Notes: a model not told the origin generated them from the letters alone. A DNA stretch of 64,000 nucleotides from CAVORD01 sp963698535 (GCA_963698535.1 CAVORD010000001.1:558001-622000); one strand, 5' to 3'; shown: positions 8,270-18,556, counted from the first letter of the stretch. Numbers and translations are program-made.

Positions 8270-11087
8270 TTAAAGCAGTTTATACCTTTCGAGCAGATCA
8301 ATCATCTGAGCCGATGTAACTGGTTTTACCAATACCTCCTTACACCCTGATAACTTAGCTCTTTTAAGCTCTTCATCATTGTTATAAGCTGTAAGTGCAA
8401 CAATTGGTGGCGAACTTTTCCTGCCGGTGATGATCTCTGTGGCCGTGAAACCATCTACAACAGGCATCCGCAGGTCCATCAGAACCAAACTAATGGCAGG
8501 TATTGACTCAGTTAGATCAATTGCCTCTTCACCGTTAATGGCTCTTAAAGTTGCGCATCCAAATTTGCGGAACAAAGTGGATAGGTATAAGAAATAGGGA
8601 TCCTCATCTTCCGCTATAAGAACAATTTTTTGATCTGGTTTTAGGAATTTAAGCTCCTTATCGTTAACCTCATCCGTTGCAATCTCCGCCTCTGAACGCT
8701 TCAACGGCAGCGAAATCAGGAATTTTGCTCCTTCTCCTTTTTTTGATTCAACCCATATACGGCCACCCATCTTTTCGATAATTCCCTTTGAAATGGCAAG
8801 TCCCAGTCCGGCTCCTCCATGTGTCCTGGTAAATGTTTCATTGACCTGTCTGAAACGATCAAAGATTATGGAGTGAGACGCCTCGTCAACACCGATACCT
8901 GTATCCTTTATCCAAAAAATTAAATTGTTCTCTTCCTGTCTGCATCCGATCTCAATCGATCCCTCGTCTGTAAACTTGACGGCATTCTGTATCAGATTAC
9001 TTAAGACCTGTTTAAGTTTAACCGGATCTGTAAAAAAGGCAAGTGAGGGCTCAACTTTAATACTCTTATGCAGATGGAGATTTTTCGTGAGAATTGAATG
9101 ACTGTTTAGTGATTCTGTATCAGATACAATTTCATCGACGGTAACCTTTGAATAACAAATGTCGACATGCCCTGCTTCGATTTTAGACATCTCGAGAATA
9201 TCGGAGACTATCCCTATCAGTTGCTTTGAGGCTTGATTAATAATTTCAAAATATGAGAGTTCCGGCTCTTTTATGTTGTTTTCACTTATCAGAATATCAC
9301 TGAAACCAACAATAGCGTTCAGTGGTGTCCTGATTTCGTGACTCATATTCGCCAGAAACGACGACTTGATTCGATCAGAATCCAGAGCCTTGTCTCTTGC
9401 CGCCATCAATTCGGTCTCCAGTTTCTTCTGTTTTGTAATATCCCTTATATTATAAAGTATTCCAATCTTTTTCTCATCAATATATGCAGTTGTTGCAGTA
9501 TGTGTTACCCATCTTATCCGGCCTGTTTTCTCAACAACCCTGTACTGGAAATCTCTTAGCTGACCTCCGGTCTCAACCAGATATTTTAAAGCTTCTGAAA
9601 CTCTGTCTATATCATCAGGATGAATGATAGGGGGGAGTTTTGATCCGACCATCTCTTCCATCCTGTAGCCTGTAATTATCTCTGCATTAGGACTGAGGTA
9701 TGTAATAGTCCCTTTGTCATCAGCCAAAGCGATCAGGTCGGTACTGTTGACAACAATACCCCGGAATAACTCCTCGCTTCGTCTGAGAGAATCCTTTGCC
9801 ATACTCAATTCTGAAATGTCCTGGGTTGCAACAATAATACCCTGCAATTCATTGTTCTCATCAATAACCGGGTTATAGTGCGACAGCCATCTGTCATATC
9901 TTATGCCACTTATCCCGCCGTTATCCTCTGGTAAATTGAAATTTTCAGACGAAGGTTTATTATTAATGATTGAATCCAGCACAGATAATATCAATCGGGA
10001 AATTATCCTGGCCAATTTTTCTGATCGACTGTCCGGAAAGCTTCACGGTATCGCTATCATAAAACTTTGCCATCATATTGTTGATCCTGTTGATTCTGTA
10101 ATCAACGCCAATAAATGCAAGTCCCACCGGACTGTTTCTGTATACTGAGCGGATCTCCCGGTACTGATTCTTCAGGAGTGCTTCAGCTTTCTTTCTCTCA
10201 GCAATTTCATCCATCAGGTCAGATGTTTTTGCTTTAACTCTTTTCCTGAGGGTTATTGACCAGAAATAAGCTATCCCCAGCAGAAATATTATAATTGCTA
10301 AATTCCTTATAATAAGTATTCTTATATCCCGTCGGAACCATTTGTCATGAAGCTTATCAAATGTTCCATCCTGTTTAAGTTCTGCCAGTGATGAATTAAT
10401 TATTCTGCGTAGCTCATTGTTCCCCTCATCAACGACAAAGGAGTATTCTCTGGCGAAAAGTGGTCCTGATATACCAACTCTTCTACCGATTTTATAGTTC
10501 TTTTTTAAATCAAGGTAAATTATATTCGTGATAATGGCTGCATCGACTTCCCCTTTCAATAATGCCCATACAGCTTCCTGCTCAGTCAGGTACTCATCTG
10601 TTTGAAGATGTGGATAATTGACATTCAGATAATCTATATTACTTGAAGCTTTCTGCAAACCGATCCGTAATCCTTTAAGATCTTCATATGTCGACAATGG
10701 TTTTTCTCCCCTTCTGTATAATATAAGGTTGAACATTATTTCATGCGGAACAGCAAAGTCGACTAAACTGTCACGCATTTCCGTATAGAACATATCGGAG
10801 ACATTCACGGTTCCCCTGTTCTCCAGTTCTTCTCTTATCTCATTCCATTGTCCCAGTTTTATAAGAACAGGCTTTCCTGCTCTTTCTCCGATTGCCCGAA
10901 TAAGATCTATATGGAATCCTGCCGGGTTCCCATTCTTGTCCAGAAATTCGTAAGGCGGATAGTTATAATCACTTCCAAAAATGATCGTATCATTTTTATA
11001 AGAAGGATTCGGGAAAGCTGATAAATTGATCCCTGTCAATAAAATAAGAACAAAAGCCCTCAAATACAAATTCCCAAACTTTAACAT
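8270..11087 (-). pseudogene. hybrid histidine kinase with periplasmic amino-acid-binding sensor (frameshifted)
   Basis: Read as one gene this is about 938 aa. It has a signal peptide (MLKFGNLYLRAFVLILLTG), a SBP_bac_3 periplasmic amino-acid-binding domain (about 35-265), a TM helix, a first PAS domain, a second PAS (NSTDLIALADDKGTITYLSP), HisKA with phospho-His in MSHEIRTPLN, HATPase (NLIQNAVKFTD, DTGIGV, GLGLAI), and a C-terminal receiver (Asp in LMDLRMP). The frame breaks inside the first PAS at a run of five T on the plus strand (10016-10020). Removing one base joins SGQSIRK to LARIISRLIL and restores the domain. Upstream ORF ends at 9963; downstream ORF ends at 8270. It diverges from two glutamate symporters, suggesting amino-acid sensing. 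Sequencing error is likely. Confidence 0.8.
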
Positions 11088-11295
11088 CTTCAACCCCAAA
11101 TTAATTGCTCTCCGCGAAATAAGAGCGACTATCACAACTTAAAAATAGTAAAATCATCTGTTCTATCCACAAATATGTTAAATGAATGAAAAAACACACC
11201 TTTGCCGTATATTATTAAGCATGTTTTGTTTAACCATCCGGGAAATAGAAAGTAGCAGATAAATAGTTACTTTAGTCACGTTACAATATGATAAT

Positions 11296-12657
11296 ATGGA
11301 AGGATTGACGGCGGCATTTTTCAGCATAATTTTTCTAAGCCTCTTTTTGCTGGCAGGAAAGTTTCTCAGAGTTAAGGTGAAATTATTTCAGCGTATATTC
11401 CTGCCCGCTTCAATTATAGGTGGCTTCATAGGTTTGATATTCGGACCATTTATTTTGGATCTGATACCTTATTTCATAATTGATGTATGGAAACAGATCC
11501 CCGGTATTCTTATAAATTTCGTCTTTGCCACTCTTTTTCTTGGTGTGGCTATTCCCGGAATAAGAACATTATGGTCGCAGGGCGGCAGTCAGCTCTGTTT
11601 CGGAATGGTAATAGGCTCAGGACAATATTTTTTCGGATTGATCCTTACTGCTCTTGTGTTAACTCCGGTTTTTGGTGTACCTCATGCATTTGGTAATATT
11701 CTTGAGATCGGATTCGCCGGTGGTCATGGAACAGCAGCAGGTATGGAGCAGGTTTTTATCGACCTTGGCTTTCCAGCGGGCTCAGCCCTGGCGTATATGT
11801 CTGCCACAGTCGGAATAATTGTAGCTGTGGTTGGAGGGATAATAGCAATTAATGTGGCAATCAGGAAAGGTCAATGTGTAAATTTCGATAAAGACAAAGG
11901 CATCCCCGAATACAAAAGGGTGGGTCTGATAAAGAATGAGTCTGACAGGCATACCATTTCCACTGCTACTGTTGCATCTGAATCTATAGAACCCCTGGCC
12001 TTCCACTTTGCCATTACAGGCCTTGCTATTCTTGTTGGATGGGCTGCCCTGGGATTTGTAAGGAAATTACACCCTGCACTTGCCGGTTTTCCTCTTTTCC
12101 CCCTTGCGATGCTTGGTGGTATGATCGTTCAGTTGGCTTCAAAGCCCATCGGGATAGATAAATATTACGACAAGGACAGTTTTGACAGAATACTGGGCGT
12201 ATCGCTGGAGGTGCTGGTGGTCGCTGCAATTGCATCATTGCGTATTGATCTCTTCATGCAGTATATATGGCCATTTACCATCCTGATGGTTGTTGGTATC
12301 TCGTGGGTCTTTTTTTCTCTGATAGTCCTGGCACCACGTATGCTGCCTACCAACTGGTTTGAGAGAGGTATAACAGAATATGGCATGCAGACCGGTGTAA
12401 CGGCAATAGGCTTACTTCTGCTCCGCCTTATTGACCCTCACTACAAGACCGATACAGCTCAGGCCTTCGGGTTTAAACAGATTTTGTATGAACCCTTCTT
12501 CGGTGGTGGTTTTATAACGGCAGCGGCTCCCTTTATCGTCATGAATATGGGTATATGGTGGTCGATCTTTGCATCCGGTCTTATCATTGTCTTTTTCATA
12601 TTCCTTTCATGGATGAACGGATGGGTGAGTCTGAAACCTAAATACCGTATCCAGTAA
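11296..12657 (+). CDS. gltS: GltS-family sodium/glutamate symporter (first copy)
   Basis: A 453-aa, highly hydrophobic protein of the ESS (GltS) family, which imports glutamate with Na+. Visible family features are the N-terminal FLPASIIGGFIGLIFGP segment, the FAGGHGTAAGM motif, and in the second half the matching re-entrant region ITEYGMQTGVTAIGLLLLR. It is longer than E. coli GltS (about 400 aa), with a polar loop near residues 195-230. A homologous copy follows 11 bp downstream. The divergent neighbour is a sensor kinase with an amino-acid-binding domain, so ligand-controlled expression is plausible. Substrate could be another acidic amino acid. Confidence 0.88.
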   Translation: MEGLTAAFFSIIFLSLFLLAGKFLRVKVKLFQRIFLPASIIGGFIGLIFGPFILDLIPYFIIDVWKQIPGILINFVFATLFLGVAIPGIRTLWSQGGSQLCFGMVIGSGQYFFGLILTALVLTPVFGVPHAFGNILEIGFAGGHGTAAGMEQVFIDLGFPAGSALAYMSATVGIIVAVVGGIIAINVAIRKGQCVNFDKDKGIPEYKRVGLIKNESDRHTISTATVASESIEPLAFHFAITGLAILVGWAALGFVRKLHPALAGFPLFPLAMLGGMIVQLASKPIGIDKYYDKDSFDRILGVSLEVLVVAAIASLRIDLFMQYIWPFTILMVVGISWVFFSLIVLAPRMLPTNWFERGITEYGMQTGVTAIGLLLLRLIDPHYKTDTAQAFGFKQILYEPFFGGGFITAAAPFIVMNMGIWWSIFASGLIIVFFIFLSWMNGWVSLKPKYRIQ

Positions 12658-12668
12658 TAACTTCCTGA

Positions 12669-14021
12669 ATGGCTGATCTAAATACGCACTTTTTCGGAAT
12701 TTGCCTGCTTGCAATATTTACACTGACGGGTTTCGCCATAAGAGCCAAAGTCCGTTTTATTCAGAATATTTTCCTTCCGGCGGCCATAATCGGAGGTTTT
12801 TTAGGACTCCTTTTCGGACCATATGCACTCGGGGTTATACCTGTGTCGATAACCTCAGGATGGCAACAGCTGCCGGGAATCCTGATAAATATAATTTTCG
12901 CCACCCTCTTTCTCGGTGTTAAAATACCACCGGTAAAGATGCTTTGGTCAAAAGGTGGTAGCCAGCTCTGCTTTGGTGTGTTAATCAGTTCAGGACAATA
13001 TCTCTTTGCCCTTCTTGCGACAGGCCTTATCCTTATCCCTGTTTTTAATGTCCACCCTGCATTCGGGACTATCCTTGAAATAGGGTTTGCTGGAGGTCAC
13101 GGGACTGCAGCTGGAATGGCCGGGGTTTTCGAGAAAGTAGGCTTTACGGATGGTGCTGCCCTGGGGTATATGTCAGCAACGGTAGGGATAATAACCGCAA
13201 TTGTAGGGGGGATATTTTTTGTTAACAGGGCGATCAGAAAAGGTTACTGCAAAACTTACAGCAAGACCGATTCACTACCGGAATACAAGAGAACAGGTCT
13301 TATCTCCCTGCAAAGCGACAGGGAGGCAATATCTACCAGCACTGTCGCCTCAGAATCGATCGAACCGCTTGCTTTTCACTTTGCTATAACAGGAATAGCC
13401 ATCCTTCTCGGGTGGGGGATGCTCTTCTTTATAAAGAAAATAAGCCCTTCACTCGATGGATTTCCTCTGTTCCCTCTTGCCATGACGGGAGGATTGATAG
13501 TTCAGATCGTTGCGGGTAAAATTGGTGTTGCCCGATATTTCGACAAAAAAACATTCGACAGGATATTGGGTGTGGCCCTCGAACTTCTGGTCGTTTCAGC
13601 TATTGCTTCATTGCGACTGGATCTGTTCCTGAAGAATATAATTCCTTTCACGATTATAATGATCATTGGCATAAGCTGGGTCTTTTTCTGTCTCCTCTTC
13701 CTTGCTCCGCGAATGCTCCCGGGATATTGGTTTGAGCAAGGTATTGCCGAATATGGTATGCAGACAGGCGTTACAGCGATAGGATTACTGCTATTGCGGC
13801 TTGTCGACCCTGGCTACAAAACCGATGCAGCACAGGCTTTTGGCTTTAAACAGATGGTTTATGAGCCGTTTCTTGGCGGAGGATTTATAACCGCCACCGT
13901 GCCACTTCTCATATTTGGGGTGGGAATATGGTGGACAATAGGCATGGCACTACTCCTAATGATCGTTGCACTTACTACTTCTGTATTGAATGGATGGTTC
14001 AGCCTTACCAGATATGAATAA
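12669..14021 (+). CDS. GltS-family sodium/glutamate symporter (second copy)
   Basis: A 450-aa paralogue of the gene just upstream, aligned along its whole length (FLPAAIIGGFLGLLFGP, FAGGHGTAAGM, IAEYGMQTGVTAIGLLLLR, and the same TSTVASESIEPLAFHFAITG loop). The pair is a tandem duplication that has diverged substantially. It starts 11 bp after the first copy's stop, so both are probably on one mRNA. Two retained copies may differ in affinity or substrate, or could form a heterodimer; ESS transporters work as dimers, so this is possible but unproven. Confidence 0.87.
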   Translation: MADLNTHFFGICLLAIFTLTGFAIRAKVRFIQNIFLPAAIIGGFLGLLFGPYALGVIPVSITSGWQQLPGILINIIFATLFLGVKIPPVKMLWSKGGSQLCFGVLISSGQYLFALLATGLILIPVFNVHPAFGTILEIGFAGGHGTAAGMAGVFEKVGFTDGAALGYMSATVGIITAIVGGIFFVNRAIRKGYCKTYSKTDSLPEYKRTGLISLQSDREAISTSTVASESIEPLAFHFAITGIAILLGWGMLFFIKKISPSLDGFPLFPLAMTGGLIVQIVAGKIGVARYFDKKTFDRILGVALELLVVSAIASLRLDLFLKNIIPFTIIMIIGISWVFFCLLFLAPRMLPGYWFEQGIAEYGMQTGVTAIGLLLLRLVDPGYKTDAAQAFGFKQMVYEPFLGGGFITATVPLLIFGVGIWWTIGMALLLMIVALTTSVLNGWFSLTRYE

Positions 14022-14039
14022 GAAGTAATCTTATTCTTG

Positions 14040-14850
14040 CTAATTATCGTTGCCTCTGAACAGATTTCTGGCGAGAAAGGGTAGAATTCCATTGGGAACG
14101 ACCGAAACTACTCCAAACATTATTCTGTCGAAGCGTCCTGGGACAATTACCTTTCTGCCTTTCAGGAACTTACGAACTACATATGATAGCAAGTTTATCC
14201 GGATCGGTAGAGGAAAGTCTGCCTTTAAAACCGAGCTTTTTTATACGGTCCTTCACAACCTCGTTTGTAGGTACAGCACCAGGCATCACCACAGCGACCT
14301 TTATTCCCTTCGATCTTAATTCATGACTGATAGCTCTGGAGAAATAGTAAATGTAGGATTTGGATGCTCCGTATATACTTTTATAGGGCAAGGGCAGGAA
14401 TCCGCCAAAGCTACCCATGTTAACTATGTAGGAAGTTCCGTTTTTTTGAAGTTCCGATACGAACATATTCACCAGAAGTGTTGCGGCAACTATGTTCAGC
14501 TTTATCATCTCCAGAATCTGATCATTGGAGTATAAACCAATGTCACCACCATATCCCACACCTACGTTATTAACAAGGATAGTAGGGGATATGCCCTTCT
14601 CTTTCAGGGTAATCCTTAACAATTCAATATTGGAGATATCGGAAAGGTCGAGTTCCATACAGAATGCCGATATTCCAAAATCATCTTCGATGGCAGTACA
14701 AACCTCTCTTAATCCACTACCAGGAAGAGCAACCAGGAATTGGTTGTAGCCCCTCCCTGCCAGTTCTCTTGCTATTGATCTTCCGATGCCGCAACTGGCT
14801 CCTGTAATAAGGGTAAATCTGCCTTTGGATGGATCCATGTTATTCTGCAT
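14040..14850 (-). pseudogene. short-chain dehydrogenase/reductase (frameshifted near C-terminus)
   Basis: Classical SDR: nucleotide motif TGASCGIG at the N-terminus, NNVG strand, catalytic serine in NMGSFGG and YGASK. The first frame stops at 14170 after PDKLAIICSS. A one-base shift at about 14176-14190 continues with VVRKFLKGRKVIVPGRFDR and about 30 further residues, ending at a TAG at 14040-14042. The repaired protein is about 265-269 aa, the normal SDR length, and the recovered tail matches the usual C-terminus of this subgroup. The start may be Met5 (14838), which would avoid an 11-bp overlap with the upstream epimerase gene. Substrate unknown. I favour a sequencing or assembly error. Confidence 0.78.
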
Positions 14851-15829
14851 TTGATTTGAGCCATTTTATTGTCTCTGCAGCCCCTTCTGCAAAGGAAACG
14901 GGATTATAGCCCAGTTCTCTTGTGGCTTTTCCCGTATCTACATTCATATGTTTCAGGAATCTTTCTGCCCATTTCCTGGAAATCAATGGTCGGCTGTTGG
15001 TAGTAACTGCAACTCGTTCCATTACAGATCCTGCTAATTTCATAAAACTTCCGGAAAACCTGACCATTCGACGCTTATTGCCTGTAACTTTTCCCAGGAT
15101 CGAAAACATAGTGTTAAAATCGATATTTTCTCCTCCCAAAAGGTAGTTCTCTCCGGGTCTCCCTTTTTCCATTGCCAGCAGATGACCATTTACCACATCA
15201 TCTATAAATACATAGTTCCCTATTGACGTTCCGTCGCCGGGAATAATCCTCCATTTTCCCTTCGAATAGCCGTTTATTATCCTTGTAATGGAATTGCTCT
15301 CATTTAAGGAGCCCGGACCATATATTCTGGTAGGATTAACCACAATACAGCTCATTCTTTCCGAATTGCTTGCAAACACCGTCTCTTCCGACAGGATTTT
15401 GGTGTCGATATAAGCCAGTCCCGAATTTCTGATATAGGGCGTTTTTTCGTTAAGCAGCGTCTCTCCTTCGGAAAAGCCAAAGACCCCTGCAGTAGAGGTA
15501 TGGATGAATCTCTTTATGCCCAGAGTGATGGCTATTTTAAGCATGTTCTCTGTACCTTCAACATTTACCCTGTACGGGAGATCAGGGTCCTTACTCCATG
15601 ATTTAGCAAATGCAGCTACGTGAAACAGAGCATCAAAATCTCCTGCTATTTTGCCATGAATATCTTTATCCGTTATGTCTCCTTTAATGACAGTGACCCC
15701 TTCACTATTCAAAAATTCAAACTGTTCAGGGTTCCTGATTATACATGTAACATTGTACCCTTTTAAGAGAAGTGACTTTAACAGATTTCCTCCAAGAAAC
15801 CCTGAAGCCCCGGTTAACAAAATATTCAT
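14840..15829 (-). CDS. NAD(P)-dependent epimerase / dihydroflavonol-4-reductase-like protein
   Basis: A 329-aa extended SDR. The N-terminal Rossmann motif GASGFLGG, the catalytic YxxxK (YIDTK, about residue 140) and the substrate-side pattern NPTRIYGPG fit the dihydroflavonol-4-reductase-like subgroup. In bacteria these act on sugar nucleotides, sterols or other ketones. It overlaps or abuts the downstream SDR gene, so the two reductases are likely translated from one message and may act on one substrate. No TAnnTTTG box found upstream. Substrate not predictable. Confidence 0.82.
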   Translation of the reverse strand: MNILLTGASGFLGGNLLKSLLLKGYNVTCIIRNPEQFEFLNSEGVTVIKGDITDKDIHGKIAGDFDALFHVAAFAKSWSKDPDLPYRVNVEGTENMLKIAITLGIKRFIHTSTAGVFGFSEGETLLNEKTPYIRNSGLAYIDTKILSEETVFASNSERMSCIVVNPTRIYGPGSLNESNSITRIINGYSKGKWRIIPGDGTSIGNYVFIDDVVNGHLLAMEKGRPGENYLLGGENIDFNTMFSILGKVTGNKRRMVRFSGSFMKLAGSVMERVAVTTNSRPLISRKWAERFLKHMNVDTGKATRELGYNPVSFAEGAAETIKWLKSNAE

Positions 15830-15941
15830 TCCCTTTTGTAAAATTTGATTTACCTAAAATAACCTATTCCCACGAATTTTAAGGACTTGAAAGGATAAAA
15901 TCAATATTCATTACGGTATGCAATTAACTTTTTATTAGTGT

Positions 15942-15949
15942 TATCTTTG
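15942..15949 (+). promoter_or_regulatory. -7 box TATCTTTG upstream of DEAD-box helicase
   Basis: Exact match to TAnnTTTG. Transcription would begin at about 15955, downstream of the GTG at 15938 that gives the longest frame. The helicase must then start at TTG 15968 or later. A T-rich element at 15930-15933 may be the -33 region. Confidence 0.55.
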
Positions 15950-15967
15950 CAGCTTATAATTAGAAGA

Positions 15968-17164
15968 TTGAGATTTACAGAATTTGATTTTGACAGTGCA
16001 ATGCTAGAAGGCATTGATTCGATGGGATTTGAAGAAGCTACACCGATACAGGAGCAGGCGATCCCCATTATACTTGATAACCATGACCTGATTGCATGTG
16101 CACAGACAGGTACAGGAAAAACTGCAGCATTTTTGCTGCCAGTAATAAACAAGGTGATAAGTGAGTCGGTGAATGATACCAACACCCTTATAATAGTTCC
16201 AACACGTGAACTTGCAATCCAGATCGACCAGGTGCTACAGGGAATTTCCTATTTCACACCGGTTAATTCGGTTGCTATCTATGGCGGAAGCGATGGCTCT
16301 GTATTTGAGATAGAAAAGCGTGCCCTCCTTGAAGGAGTAAACATTGTTATTGCAACCCCCGGGCGCCTGATTTCGCATTTAAATATGGGGAATTACAGGT
16401 TCGACAATGTTAAGCACTTTATCCTTGATGAAGCAGACAGAATGCTTGAAATGGGTTTCATCGATGATATTTACAGAATCAACAAGACTCTGCCGGAGGT
16501 GAAGCAAACACTCATGTTCTCGGCTACAATGCCTCCAAAAATAAGAGGACTTGCCAAGAAGTTGCTGCGTAATCCTAAGGAGATCAATATTGCAATGTCA
16601 AAGCCGGCAGAAGGCGTCATTCAGGGTGCCTATCTGGTAGAGGATAATCAGAAAAACCCGCTTATTAAGTCCCTGCTGGAAAAACAATCGGATATAACAG
16701 CTCTGATATTTGCTTCTACAAAGGTTAAAGTAAAAGAGGTTGAAAGAGATCTTAAGAACCTTAGGATGAAGGTTAAAGCTATTCATTCCGATCTCGAACA
16801 ACAGGAACGGGAAGATGTATTGCGTCAGTTCAGATCGAGAAATATCCAGATCCTCGTAGCGACAAATATACTTTCAAGGGGTATTGATATTGAAGATATT
16901 GGCCTGGTAATTAATTATAATGTTCCCGACGACGCCGAGAACTATGTACATCGTATTGGCAGGACTGCAAGGGCAGAGGCTACAGGTATAGCCCTTACTT
17001 TCATTAACAGAAGGGAGAGGGGTCTTTTTAAGCAGATAGAAGAACAGCTTGGACAAGAGGTACATAAGATACCTTTGCCTGCTGAGATCAGCGAAATTGA
17101 GCCTGTTCAGTCCCCTGAACGTAAATCGTCAACTCGCCAAAGAGGCAGATTTAACAGGAGATAG
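15968..17164 (+). CDS. DEAD-box ATP-dependent RNA helicase
   Basis: About 398 aa with the complete two-domain SF2 core and a short basic tail. Visible motifs: Q motif (GFEEATPIQEQAIP), motif I AQTGTGKT, Ia PTRELA, II DEAD, III SAT, IV LIFAST, V RGIDIEDI, VI HRIGRTAR. It unwinds RNA duplexes in ribosome assembly or cold adaptation; the short tail is like RhlE/CsdA-type paralogues of Bacteroidota. Start TTG 15968 (LRFTEFDF) is preferred to GTG 15938, because homologues begin with a similar RFTEF sequence and the -7 promoter box lies between the two codons. Its 3' end overlaps the convergent nitronate monooxygenase gene by 36 bp. Confidence 0.9.
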   Translation: MRFTEFDFDSAMLEGIDSMGFEEATPIQEQAIPIILDNHDLIACAQTGTGKTAAFLLPVINKVISESVNDTNTLIIVPTRELAIQIDQVLQGISYFTPVNSVAIYGGSDGSVFEIEKRALLEGVNIVIATPGRLISHLNMGNYRFDNVKHFILDEADRMLEMGFIDDIYRINKTLPEVKQTLMFSATMPPKIRGLAKKLLRNPKEINIAMSKPAEGVIQGAYLVEDNQKNPLIKSLLEKQSDITALIFASTKVKVKEVERDLKNLRMKVKAIHSDLEQQEREDVLRQFRSRNIQILVATNILSRGIDIEDIGLVINYNVPDDAENYVHRIGRTARAEATGIALTFINRRERGLFKQIEEQLGQEVHKIPLPAEISEIEPVQSPERKSSTRQRGRFNRR

Positions 17165-18259
17165 TCTTGATTTAAGGCTTCCTGCCTGCATTGCTGCCAC
17201 CAGATACTCCCTTTGTAATTCTTCGAATATATCCTTAACAGTGGTTATCTTATCAATGCGCCATCCATTGGAGCCTGTAAAAGCAAACCCATTTTCCATA
17301 TTACCGCGGTATGCTTCCACAAGAGCATCAGCTATACAATAGGGAGTGGTCTTGGGATCGCACGATTTGATACAATTAAAGTGGCATGATACAGGTCTTC
17401 GCATACCCATTGACATGTCCGACAGGAACTTATTATTAATCGCCCGCCCGGGCATTCCCACGGGACTTTTAATTATCATTATATCTTCCTCTCGCGCCTT
17501 TATGAAGGCATCCTTGAATTCCGGCGAGGCATCACACTCTTCTGTCGCAACAAAACGGGTGCCCATCTGTACTGCAGACGCCCCAAGCTTAATCATATCA
17601 TAAATATCACTGCCTGTATAGATGCCTCCTGCAGCAATAATGGGGACAGATCTGCCATATTCTTTCTCAATATCGTTAGACACCTGAACCAGATCGGCAA
17701 TCAGCGATTCCAGAGAATTGGATTCACTACCCAGCTGCTCAGCTTTGAAACCTAAATGTCCCCCGGCTTTTGGTCCTTCTACTACGAAAGCATCAGGAAT
17801 ATAATTATAGTTCTGTATCCACTTTTTTGAAATAATTGTTGCAGCCCTTGCTGAAGAAACAATAGGTACAATTTTAGTCTTACTGCCATTGATGAGATAA
17901 CCAGGCAGATCAAGAGGTAATCCTGCTCCCGAAAAGATAATGTCAATTCCCTCTTCTACCGCAGTCCTCACCATATCGGAAAAGTCTGTTATGACTGACA
18001 TGATATTTACACCTATAACACCTGAGGACAACTCCCTTGAGCGTCTTATCTCCCTGCGAAGACCTTCAATATTATTTTTTCTGTACGCCTTTGATCCGTT
18101 ATTTACAGTTAAACCGATTGCTACCGAAGATATTACTCCAACACCACCCATGTTTGCAACCGCAGAGGCAAGTCCCGACAAGGAAATTCCTACTCCCATG
18201 CCCCCTTGTATTACCGGTACCTCTATTTTCAGGTCACCCAAATTCATCGACTTTATCAT
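17129..18259 (-). CDS. nitronate monooxygenase / FabK-like FMN enzyme
   Basis: A 376-aa FMN-dependent TIM-barrel protein of the nitronate monooxygenase family, which also includes enoyl-ACP reductase FabK. Visible are the N-terminal VIQGGMGVGIS, the glycine-rich VEGPKAGGHLG region near residue 165, IIAAGGIYTG, and AVQMGTRFVAT, which bind FMN phosphate. The C-terminal part has clustered cysteines (CHFNCIKSCDP) more like NMO/FabK-like bacterial proteins of unknown substrate than canonical FabK. Roles include detoxifying nitronates or reducing enoyl thioesters; I cannot choose. The last 36 bp overlap the end of the convergent helicase gene. Confidence 0.82.
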   Translation of the reverse strand: MIKSMNLGDLKIEVPVIQGGMGVGISLSGLASAVANMGGVGVISSVAIGLTVNNGSKAYRKNNIEGLRREIRRSRELSSGVIGVNIMSVITDFSDMVRTAVEEGIDIIFSGAGLPLDLPGYLINGSKTKIVPIVSSARAATIISKKWIQNYNYIPDAFVVEGPKAGGHLGFKAEQLGSESNSLESLIADLVQVSNDIEKEYGRSVPIIAAGGIYTGSDIYDMIKLGASAVQMGTRFVATEECDASPEFKDAFIKAREEDIMIIKSPVGMPGRAINNKFLSDMSMGMRRPVSCHFNCIKSCDPKTTPYCIADALVEAYRGNMENGFAFTGSNGWRIDKITTVKDIFEELQREYLVAAMQAGSLKSRLSPVKSASLAS

Positions 18260-18322
18260 TGCTTCAACTTTTTTAATTCTGCATTTAACCTTTAAATAAA
18301 ATAATTACAGGAACGAAGCTAA

Positions 18323-18387
18323 TATGGCACGTAAACCCCGCCAAATGAAAGGGTCAAATGGCATGTTTGGCAGGTTGAAGTGCCATA
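18323..18387. other. nested inverted repeats in the NMO / trehalose intergenic region
   Basis: TATGGCAC (18323-18330) pairs with GTGCCATA (18380-18387), and inside it GCCAAA (18340-18345) pairs with TTTGGC (18366-18371). The nested arrangement could be a folded leader RNA or a protein-binding cruciform between the divergent NMO and trehalose genes. I do not recognise a known riboswitch. The rest of 18260-18514 shows nothing else. Confidence 0.3.
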
Positions 18388-18556
18388 ATGGGGATGAATA
18401 ACAAAGAATAAAGATGAATGACACGGTAATATTACCCGAAATGCCACTATCTGCAGGATCTATGATTGTTTTATTCTGACCTGATTCCGATTATTCTTTC
18501 AGTTAAGGGTAATTATGACTAATTTACTGGATTATTCATATAAAGCCCAGTCAGGA

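Noticed and set aside
15938..15967. GTG start extending the DEAD-box helicase by 10 residues
   Set aside because: The -7 promoter box (15942-15949) lies downstream of this codon, and homologues begin near TTG 15968.
18324..18401. 25-aa basic ORF starting MARKPRQMKG
   Set aside because: It coincides with the nested inverted repeats, has no promoter or conservation evidence, and is too short to support on its own.
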